DNA of 64,000 nt, taken from the NCBI RefSeq assembly GCF_051401765.1, contig NW_027480438.1:6696001-6760000 (forward strand), written 5' to 3'. The notes below the pieces were generated by a model. It worked only from the letters and a program-made list of their open reading frames with translations. It was not told the origin of the DNA and did not search any database. Each line of letters begins with the position of its first letter. Position 1 is the stretch's first letter. This DNA is from Calliopsis andreniformis. Its lineage: Eukaryota > Arthropoda > Insecta > Hymenoptera > Andrenidae. Below are positions 53,034 through 63,332 of this stretch, one piece after another. Both the position numbers and the translations under genes were made by a program.

Positions 53034-54720
53034 CTCAATCCTGAATCGTCAATCCTCAAATCCTCAATCGTCAGTCCTCAAACCTCAATCCTCAATACTC
53101 AATCCTCAATCCTCAATGCTCAATCGTCAGTCTTCAACCCTCAACACTCAATCTTCAATCCTCAATCTTCAATCCTCAACACTCAATCTTCAATCCTCAA
53201 TCCTCAATCTCCAATCCTCAATACTCAATCTTCAATCCTCAATCCACAATCCTCAATCGTCAATCCTAAATCCCCAATCCTCTATCATCAACTCTCAATC
53301 CTCAATCCTCAATACTCAATCCTCAATCCTCAATCGTCAATCCTCAGTCCTCAATCCTCAATCAACAATACTCAATCTTCAATAATCAATCCTCTATCCT
53401 CAATCCTCAATCCTCAATACTCAACCATAAATCCTCAATTCTCAATACTCAATAGAATCTCCTGAATTCTCTGGATTCAATGCCCAAACATCAATCCTCA
53501 ACCGTCAGCCCTCATTCTCAATCCTCAATCCTCAATCCTCAATCCTCAATCCTCAATTTTCAATCCTCAATCCTCAACCCTCAGTCCTCATCCTCAATTC
53601 TCAATTCTCAATCCTCAATCCTCAATCCTCAATCTTCAATCCTCAATAATCAATCTCCAAACCTAGATCCCCAATCCCCAAACCTCAATCCTTAATCCTC
53701 AATCTTCGATCCTCAATCCCCAGTCCTCAATCTTAAATCCTCAATGCTCAATCCTCAATCCTCAATCCTCAATCCGCAGTCCGCAATCTTCAATCCTCAA
53801 TACTCAATCTTCAATCCTAGATCATCAACCCTGAAATCCTCGATCCTCAACATTCAACACACAACCCTCAACCTTCAATCCTCAATACTCAAACATCAAT
53901 CCTCAATTCTCAATACTCAATCATCAGTCTTCAATCCTCAATACTCAATCTTCAATGCTCAATCCTCAATCCTCAATCCTCAACCCTCAATCCCCACTCA
54001 TCAATCCTCAATCCTCAATCCTCAATCCTCATTCTTCAATCCTCAATCCTCAATCCTCAATCTGCAATCCTCAATACTCAATCCTCAATCCTCAATCGTC
54101 AATCCTCAAACCCCAATCCTCTATCATCAATACTCAATCCTCAATCCTCAATCCTCAATCCTCAATCCTCAATCTTCAATCCTCAGTACTCAATCTTCTA
54201 TCTGCAATCCTCAATCCTCAATCCTCAATCCGCAATCCGCAATCTTCAATCCTCAATCCTCAATCCTCAATCCTCAATATTCAATCCTCAATCCTCGATC
54301 CTCAATTGTAAATTCTCAATCCTCAATCCTCAATCCTCAGACCTCAAACGTCAATACTCAACCCTCAGTCCACGTCATCAATCCTCAATTCTCAATCCTC
54401 AATCCTCAATCCTCAATCCTCAATCTTCAATCCTCAATACTCAATCTTCAATCCTCAATCCTCAATCCTCAATCCTCAATCCTCAATACTCAATCGTCAG
54501 TCTTCAATCCTCAACACTCAATCTTCAATCCACAATCCCCAATCCTCAATTCTCAATACTCACTCTTCAATCCTCAATACCCAATCCTCAATATTCAATC
54601 CTCACTCTTCAATCCTCAATACCCAATCCTCAATATTCAATCCTCGATCCTCAATCCTCACTTCTCAATCCCCAATCCTCAGTCCTCAGTCCTCAAACAG
54701 CAACCCTCAACTCCCAGCCC
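53034..54720. repeat. Nu-zeta-theta-lambda block with collapsed doublet
   Basis: It is homologous to 58.88-60.67 kb: the offset is 5,843 before about 53,560 and 5,836 after it, one heptamer apart. Nu is near 53,450, zeta near 53,665 and theta with the AACATTCAAC variant near 53,835. Its lambda units lie at 54,589 and 54,631, only 42 bp apart, so 126 bp (18 heptamers) of the normal 168-bp spacing is gone. Confidence 0.78.
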
Positions 54721-55605
54721 TCATCCTCAATCCTCAATCCTCAAACCTCAATCCTCAATCCGCAATCCTCAATCTTCAATCATCAATACTCAATCTTCAA
54801 TTGTCAATCCTCAAACCTCAATCCTCAATCCTCAATATTCAACGCACAACCCTCAAACTTCAATCCTCAATACTCAACCATCAATCCTCAATTCTCAGTA
54901 CTCAATCGTCAGCCTTCAATCCTCAACACACAATCTTCAATCCTCAATCCTCAATCTTCAATTCTCTATCTTCGATACTCAATACTGAATCTTCAATCCT
55001 CAATTCTCAATTTTCAATCCTCAATCCTCAATCCTCAGTTATCGTCCTCAATTCTCAATTCTCAATCCTCAATCCTCAATCCTCAATCTTCAATCCTCAA
55101 TAATCTATCTCCAATCCTAGATCCCCAATCCCCAATCCTCAATCCTTAATCCTCAATCTTCAATCCTCAATCCCCAGTCCTCAATCTTAAATCCTCAATC
55201 CTCAACACTCAATCCTCAATCCTCAATCTTCAATCATCAATACTCAATCTTCAATCCTCAATCCTCAATCCTCAATCCTCAATACTCAATACTCAATCCT
55301 CAATCCTCAATCCTCAATCTTCAATCCTCAACACTCAATCTGCAATCCTCAATCCTCAATCCTCAATCCTCAACTCTCATTCTTCAATCTTCAATACCCA
55401 ATCCTCAATCTTCAATCCTCAATACTCAATCCTCAATTCTCAATCCTCAATCCTCAATCCTCAGACCTCAAACATCAATATTCAACCCTCAGTCCTCGTC
55501 CTCAATCCACAAACCTCAATCCTCAATCCTCGATCTTCAATCATCAATGTTCAATACTCAATCCTCAATCCTCAATCCTCAATCCTCAATCCTCAATCCT
55601 CAATT
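54721..55605. repeat. Mu-zeta-kappa segment
   Basis: Mu begins near 54,801 and is nearly the same as those at 48,061 and 52,585. Zeta is near 55,120 and kappa near 55,460, the last with AATCATCAATGTTC where other copies have AATATTC. A short plain run of TCAATCC follows kappa. Confidence 0.72.
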
Positions 55606-56900
55606 CTGAAATCCTCAATCCTCAATATTCAACACACAACCCTCAACCTTCAATCCTCAATACTCAACCATCAATCCTCAATTTTCAATCATCAATACTC
55701 AGTCTTCAATCCTCAATCCTCAATCGTCCATCCTCAAGCCTCAATCCTCAATGCTCAATCTTCAATCCTCAATCCTCAACCCTCAATCCTCAGTCCTCAA
55801 ACCTCAATTCCGAATCCTTAATCCTGAATCCTCAATCTTCATCCCTCAGTCCGCAACAATCAATTGTCAATCCTCAATCCTCACTAGAGAATCCTCAATT
55901 CACAGTTTTGAATATTCAATCCCCAATCTTCAATCTTCAAATCTCAATCCACAAACATCAATGCTCCTCACTCGGCCCTCAACACTCAGTCCTCAATCTT
56001 CTCTCCTCAATCCTCAATACTCAATCTTCAATCGTCAATACTCAATCTTCAATCCTCAATCCTCAATACTCAATCCTCAATCCTCAATCCTCAATCCTCA
56101 ATCCTCAATCCTCATTCCTCAAACCTCAATCCTCAACCCTCAGTCCTCATCCTCCATCCTCAATCCTCAATCCTCAATCCTCAATCTTCAATCCTCAACC
56201 CTCAATCGTCAATCCTCAATCCTCAATCCTCATTCCTCAGACCTCAATCCTCGACCCTCAGTCCTCATCCTCAATTCTCAATTCTAAATCCTCAATCCTC
56301 AATTCTCAACCTTCAATCCTCAATAATCAATCTCCAATCCTAGATCCTCAATCCCCAATCCTCAATCCTTAATCCTCAATCTTCAATCCTCAATCCCCAG
56401 TCCTCAATCTTCAATCCTCAATCCTCTATCGTCAATCCTCAATCCTCAAATCTCAATCCTCAATCCTCAATCCTCAATCTTCAATCCTCAATACTCAATC
56501 TTCATTCCTCAATTCTCAATCCTCAATTCTCAATCCTCAATCCTCACTCATCAATCCTCAATCCTCAATCCTCAATCCTCATTCTTCAATCCTCAATCCT
56601 CAATCCTCAATCTGCAATCCTCAATACTCAATCCTCAATCCTCAATCGTCAATCCTCAAATCCTCAATCGTCAGTCCTCAAACCTCAATCCTCAATACTC
56701 AATCCTCAATCCTCAATGCTCAATCGTCAGTCTTCAATCCTCAACACTCAATCTTCAATCCTCAATCTTCAATCTTCAATCCTCAATCCTCAATCCTCAA
56801 TCGTCAATCCTAAATCCCCAATCCTCTATCATCAACCCTCAATCCTCAATACTCAATCCTCAATCCTCAATCCTCAATCCTCAATCCTCAATCCTCAATT
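55606..56900. repeat. 1,295-bp tandem unit, copy 1
   Basis: It runs from the CTGAAATCC 8-mer and theta through iota (about 55,885), TCATCC 6-mers with CCTCCATCC (about 56,150), TCGACCCTCAG (about 56,252), zeta (about 56,340) and a TCAAATCC 8-mer (about 56,655) back to the next CTGAAATCC at 56,901. The length is 185 heptamers exactly. Confidence 0.82.
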
Positions 56901-57965
56901 CTGAAATCCTCAATCCTCAATATTCAACACACAACCCTCAACCTTCAATCCTCAATACTCAACCATCAATCCTCAATTTTCAATCATCAATACTCAGTCT
57001 TCAATCCTCAATCCTCAATCGTCCATCCTCAAGCCTCAATCCTCGATCCTCAATCTTCAATCCTCAATCCTCAACCCTCAATCCTCAGTCCTCAAACCTC
57101 AATTCCGAATCCTCAATCCCGAATCCTCAATCTTCATCCCTCAGTCCGCAACAATCAATTGTCAATCCTCAATCCTCACTAGAGAGTCCTCAATTCACAG
57201 TTTTGAATATTCAATCCCCAATCTTCAATCTTCAAATCTCAATCCACAAACATCAATGCTCCTCACTCGGCCCTCAACACTCAGTCCTCAATCTTCTATC
57301 CTCAATCCTCAATACTCAATCTTCAATCCTCAATACTCAATCTTCAATCCTCAATCCTCAATACTCAATCCTCAATCCTCAATCCTCAATCCTCAATCCT
57401 CAATCCTCAATCCTCATTCCTCAAACCTCAATCCTCAAACCTCAGTCCTCATCCTCCATCCTCAATCCTCAATCCTCAATCCTCAATCTTCAATCCTCAA
57501 TACTCAATCTTCATTCCTCAATTCTCAATCCTCAATTCTCAATCCTCAATCCTCACTCATCAATCCTCAATCCTCAATACTCAATCCTCAGTCTTCAATC
57601 CTCAATCCTCAATCCTCAATCTGCAATCCTCAATACTCAATCCTCAATCCTCAATCGTCAATCCTCAAATCCTCAATCGTCAGTCCTCAAACCTCAATCC
57701 TCAATACTCAATCCTCAATCCTCAATGCTCAATCGTCAGTCTTCAATCCTCAACACTCAATCTTCAATCCTCAATCTTCAATCCTCAACACTCAATCTTC
57801 AATCCTCAATCCTCAATCTTCAATCCTCAATACTCAATCTTCAATCCTCAATCCTCAATCCTCAATCGTCAATCCTAAATCCCCAATCCTCTATCATCAA
57901 CCCTCAATCCTCAATACTCAATCCTCAATCCTCAATCCTCAATCCCCAATCCTCAATCCTCAATT
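56901..57965. repeat. 1,295-bp tandem unit, copy 2 with internal deletion
   Basis: It repeats the 55,606 unit through theta, iota (about 57,178) and CCTCCATCC (about 57,453). It then passes directly to the TCTTCATTCC stretch, so about 290 bp containing the TCGACCC and zeta part is missing. Small gains make the net length 1,065 bp. The next CTGAAATCC is at 57,966. Confidence 0.8.
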
Positions 57966-58656
57966 CTGAAATCCTCAATCCTCAATATTCAACACACAAC
58001 CCTCAGCCTTCAATCCTCAATACTCAACCATCAATCCTCAATTCTCAATAGTCAATCGTCAGTCTTCAATCCTCAACACTCAATCTTCAATCCTCAATCC
58101 TCAATCTTCAAACCTCAATCCTCAATCTGCAATCCTCAATATTCAATCCTCAATACTCAATCTTCAATCCCAAATACTCAATCCTAAAATCCTCAATCCT
58201 CAATATTCAACACACAACACTCAACCACCAATCCACAATACTCAACCATCAATGCTCAATTCTCAATACTCAATCTTCAATCCTCAATTGCCAATTCTCA
58301 ATCCTGAATCCTCAATCCTCAGTCTTCAAACCTCAACACTCAATCTTCAATCTTCAATCCTCAACCCTCAATCCTCAGTCCTCAATCCGCATTCCTCAAT
58401 CTTCACTCCTCAATACTCAATCTTCAATCCTCAATCCTCAACCCTCAATCGTCAATCCTCAATCCTCAATCCTCATTCCTCAGACCTCAATCCTCGACCC
58501 TCAGTCCTCATCCTCAATTCTCAATTCTAAATCCTCAATCCTCAATTCTCAACCTTCAATCCTCAATAATCAATCTCCAATCCTAGATCCTCAATCCCCA
58601 ATCCTCAATCCTTAATCCTCAATCTTCAATCCTCAATCCCCAGTCCTCAACCTTCA
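57966..58656. repeat. Theta-theta-zeta segment
   Basis: Theta units are near 57,966 (GAAATCC) and 58,185 (TAAAATCC). The AATTGCCAATTC block from 58,252 and zeta near 58,580 match 51,165 onward. It is the lead-in to the 2,028-bp duplication. Confidence 0.7.
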
Positions 58657-60684
58657 ATCCTCAATCCTCTATCGTCAATCCTCAATCCTCAAACCTCAAT
58701 CCTCAATCCTCAATCCTCAATCTTCAATCCTCAATACTCAATCTTCATTCCTCAATTCGCAATCCTCAATTCTCAATCCTGAATCCTCACTCATCAATCC
58801 TCAATCCTCAATCCTCAATCCTCATTCTTCAATCCTCAATCTTCAATCCTCAATCTGCAATCCTCAATACTCAATCCTCAATCCTGAATCGTCAATCCTC
58901 AAATCCTCAATCGTCAGTCCTCGAACCTCAATCCTCAATACTCAATCCTCAATCCTCAATGCTCAATCGTCAGTCTTCAATCCTCAACACTCAATCTTCA
59001 ATCCTCAATCTTCAATCCTCAACACTCAATCTTCAATCCTCAATCCTCAATCTTCAATCCTCAATACTCAATCTTCAATCCTCAATCCACAATCCTCAAT
59101 CGTCAATCCTAAATCCCCAATCCTCTATCATCAACCCTCAATCCTCAATCCTCAATACTCAATCCTCAATCCTCAATCCTCAATCGTCAATCCTCAATCC
59201 TCAATCAACAATACTCAATCTTCAATAATCAATCCTCTATCCTCAATCCTCAATCCTCAATACTCAACCATAAATCCTCAATTCTCAATACTCAATAGAA
59301 TCTCCTGAATTCTCTGGATTCAATGCCCAAACATCAATCCTCAACACTCAGCCCTCATTCTCAATCCTCAATCCTCAATCCTCAATCCTCAATTTTCAAT
59401 CCTCAATCCTCAACCCTCAGTCCTCATCCTCAATTCTCAATTCTCAATCCTCAATCCTCAATCCTCAATCTTCAATCCTCAATAATCAATCTCCAATCCT
59501 AGATCCCCAATCCCCAAACCTCAATCCTTAATCCTCAATCTTCAATCCTCAATCCCCAGTCCTCAATCTTAAATCCTCAATGCTCAATCCTCAATCCTCA
59601 ATCCTCAATCCGCAGTCCGCAATCTTCAATCCTCAATACTCAATCTTCAATCCTAGATCATCAACCCTGAAATCCTCGATCCTCAACATTCAACACACAA
59701 CCCTCAACCTTCAATCCTCAATACACAAACATCAATCCTCAATTCTCAATACTCAATCATCAGTCTTCAATCCTCAATACTCAATCTTCAATGCTCAATC
59801 CTCAATCCTCAATCCTCAATCCTCAATCCCCACTCATCAATCCTCAATCCTCAATCCTCAATCCTCATTCTTCAATCCTCAATCCTCAATCCTCAATCTG
59901 CAATCCTCAATACTCAATCCTCAATCCTCAATCGTCAATCCTCAAACCCCAAACCTCTATCATCAATACTCAATCCTCAATCCTCAATCCTCAATCCTCA
60001 ATCCTCAATCTTCAATCCTCAGTACTCAATCTTCTATCTGCAATCCTCAATCCTCAATCCTCAGTCCGCAATCCGCAATCTTCAATCCTCAATCCTCAAT
60101 CCTCAATCCTCAATATTCAATCCTCAATCCTCGATCCTCAATTCTCAATTCTCAATCCTCAATCCTCAATCCTCAGACCTCAAACGTCAATACTCAACCC
60201 TCAGTCCACGTCATCAATCCTCAATTCTCAATCCTCAATCCTCAATCCTCAATCCTCAATCTTCAATCCTCAATACTCAATCTTCAATCCTCAATCCTCA
60301 ATCCTCAATCCTCAATCCTCAATACTCAATCGTCAGTCTTCAATCCTCAAGACTCAATCTTCAATCCACAATCCCCAATCCTCAATTCTCAATCCTCACT
60401 CTTCAATCCTCAATACCCAATCCTCAATATTCAATCCTCGATCCTCAATCCTCACTTCTCAATCCTCAATCCTCAGTCCTCAGTCCTCAAACATCAACCC
60501 TCAACTCTCAGCCCTCAACACTCAATCTTCAATCCTCAATCCCCAATCCTCAATCCTCAATCCTCACTCTTCAATCCTCAATACCCAATCCTCAATATTC
60601 AATCCTCGATCCTCAATCCTCACTTCTCAATCCCCAATCCTCAGTCCTCAGTCCTCAAACAGCAACCCTCAACTCCCAGCCCTC
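58657..60684. repeat. 2,028-bp higher-order repeat, copy 1
   Basis: Contents are TTCGCAATCC (58,755), a TCAAATCC 8-mer (about 58,900), TCGAACC (58,921), nu (about 59,295), zeta (about 59,500), theta with AACATTC (about 59,668), kappa-like CAGACCTCAAACGTC (about 60,174) and a lambda doublet at 60,425 and 60,593. The next copy starts at 60,685. The left limit is exact: identity with 60,685 onward begins at 58,657. The length is 289 heptamers plus 5 bases. Confidence 0.9.
59285..59340. repeat. Landmark nu (type example)
   Basis: It reads GAATCTCCTGAATTCTCTGG then ATTCAATGCCCAAACATC. Copies are near 52,135, 53,450, 59,295 and 61,135. It looks like the right-dialect counterpart of epsilon, since both lead into AAACATCAATCCTCAAC. 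Confidence 0.8.
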
Positions 60685-62535
60685 ATCCTCAATCCTCTAT
60701 CGTCAATCCTCAATCCTCAAACCTCAATCCTCAATCCTCAATCCTCAATCTTCAATCCTCAATAATCAATCTTCATTCCTCAATTCGCAATCCTCAATTC
60801 TCAATCCTGAATCCTCACTCATCAATCCTCAATCCTCAATCCTCAATCCTCATTCTTCAATCCTCAATCTTCAATCCTCAATCTGCAATCCTCAATACTC
60901 AATCCTCAATCCTGAATCGTCAATCCTCAAATCCTCAATCGTCAGTCCTCGAACCTCAATCCTCAATACTCAATCCTCAATCCTCAATGCTCAATACTCA
61001 ATCCTCAATCCTCAATCCTCAATCGTCAATCCTCAATCCTCAATCAACAATACTCAATCTTCAATAATCAATCCTCTATCCTCAATCCTCAATCCTCAAT
61101 ACTCAACCATAAATCCTCAATTCTCAATACTCAATAGAATCTCCTGAATTCTCTGGATTCAATGCCCAAACATCAATCCTCAACACTCAGCCCTCATTCT
61201 CAATCCTCAATCCTCAATCCTCAATCCTCAATTTTCAATCCTCAATCCTCAACCCTCAGTCCTCATCCTCAATTCTCAATTCTCAATCCTCAATCCTCAA
61301 TCCTCAATCTTCAATCCTCAATAATGAATCTCCAATCCTAGATCCCCAATCCCCAAACCTCAATCCTTAATCCTCAATCTTCAATCCTCAATCCCCAGTC
61401 CTTAATCTTAAATCCTCAATGCTCAATCCTCAATCCTCAATCCTCAATCCGCAGTCCGCAATCTTCAATCCTCAATACTCAATCTTCAATCCTAGATCAT
61501 CAACCCTGAAATCCTCGATCCTCAACATTCAACACACAACCCTCAACCTTCAATCCTCAATACACAAACATCAATCCTCAATTCTCAATACTCAATCATC
61601 AGTCTTCAATCCTCAATACTCAATCTTCAATGCTCAATCCTCAATCCTCAATCCTCAATCCTCAATCCCCACTTATCAATCCTCAATCCTCAATCCTCAA
61701 TCCTCATTCTTCAATCCTCAATCCTCAATCCTCAATCTGCAATCCTCAATACTCAATCCTCAATCCTCAATCGTCAATCCTCAAACCCCAAACCTCTATC
61801 ATCAATACTCAATCCTCAATCCTCAATCCTCAATCCTCAATCCTCAATCTTCAATCCTCCGTACTCAATCTTCTATCTGCAATCCTCAATCCTCAATCCT
61901 CAGTCCGCAATCCGCAATCTTCAATCCTCAATCCTCAATCCTCAATCCTCAATATTCAATCCTCAATCCTCGATCCTCAATTCTCAATTCTCAATCCTCA
62001 ATCCTCAATCCTCAGACCTCAAACGTCAATACTCAACCCTCAGTCCACGTCATCAATCCTCAATTCTCAATCCTCAATCCTCAATCCTCAATCCTCAATC
62101 TTCAATCCTCAATACTCAATCTTCAATCCTCAATCCTCAATCCTCAATCCTCAATCCTCAATACTCAATCGTCAGTCTTCAATCCTCAAGACTCAATCTT
62201 CAATCCACAATCCCCAATCCTCAATTCTCAATCCTCACTCTTCAATCCTCAATACCCAATCCTCAATATTCAATCCTCGATCCTCAATCCTCACTTCTCA
62301 ATCCTCAATCCTCAGTCCTCAGTCCTCAAACATCAACCCTCAACTCTCAGCCCTCAACACTCAATCTTCAATCCTCAATCCCCAATCCTCAATCCTCAAT
62401 CCTCACTCTTCAATCCTCAATACCCAATCCTCAATATTCAATCCTCGATCCTCAATCCTCACTTCTCAATCCCCAATCCTCAGTCCTCAGTCCTCAAACA
62501 GCAACCCTCAACTCCCAGCCCTCATCCTCAATCCT
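60685..62535. repeat. 2,028-bp higher-order repeat, copy 2 with a 189-bp deletion
   Basis: 60,685-60,995 matches 58,657-58,967 at offset 2,028, including TTCGCAATCC and TCGAACC. From 60,991 on it matches 59,152 onward at offset 1,839, so 189 bp (27 heptamers) is missing. Single-base differences from copy 1 include AATGAATC near 61,325, CCTTAATC near 61,402, ACTTATC near 61,673 and CCGTACTC near 61,860. Identity ends at about 62,535, after the second lambda unit. Confidence 0.9.
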
Positions 62536-63332
62536 CAATCCTCAATCCTCAATCCTCAATCCTCAATCTTCTATCTTCAATCCTCAACACTCAACCTTCA
62601 ATCCTCAATCCTCAGTCCTCAAACCTCAATTCTGAATCCTCAATCCTGAATCCTCAATCTTCAATCCTCAGACCTCAACCATCAATGCTAAATTCTCAAT
62701 ACTCAACAAAATATCCAGAATTCTCAGTTTTCAATACTCAATCCCCAATCTTCAATTTTCAAATCTCAATCCACAAACATCAATTCTCATCACTCAACCC
62801 TCAACACTCGGTCCTCAATCTTCAATCCTCAATCCATAATACTCAAACGTCAAACCTCAATCCCCAATCCTCTATCATCAATATTCAATCCTCAATCCTC
62901 AATCCTCAATCCTCAATCCTCAACCTTCAATCCTCAAAACTCAATCTTCAATCTTCAATCCTCAATCCTCAATCCTCAATCCTCAATCCGCAATCCTCAA
63001 TCTTCAATCATCAATACTCAATCTTCAATCCTCAATCCTCAATCCTGAAATCCTCAATCCTCAATATTCAACGCACAACCCTCAAACTTCAATCCTCAAT
63101 ACTCAACCATCAATCCTCAATTCTCAGTACTCAATCGTCAGCCTTCAATCCTCAACACACAATCTTCAATCCTCAATCCTCAATCTTCAATTCTCTATCT
63201 TCGATACTCAATACTGAATCTTCAAACCTAAATTCTCAATTTTCAATTCTCAATCCTCAACCCTCAGTTACCGTCCTCAATTCTCAATTCTCAATCCTCA
63301 ATCCTCAATCCACAATATTCAATCCTCAATAA
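62536..63332. repeat. Eta-mu segment, copy shared with 36.0 kb
   Basis: It follows the lambda doublet exactly as 35,930-36,730 does: CTTCTATCTTC, eta with TGCTAAATTC (62,685), AACAAAATATCCAG, a single TGAAATCC 8-mer, mu (about 63,065) and then zeta. Differences from the 36 kb copy are few: one 8-mer fewer, and single-base changes such as TTACCGTCC near 63,270 where other copies read TTATCGTCC. Confidence 0.85.

Noticed and set aside
61419..63332. 637-codon open frame (the longest) as a protein gene of S/N/Q/P-rich repeats
   Set aside because: The open frame follows from a stop-free 7-bp repeat. Another long frame in a different phase overlaps it from 61,630 with the same heptapeptide. Starts and stops fall at chance variants, and the frame is lost in related copies such as 53,744. 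No promoter, intron signal or non-repeat domain is visible.
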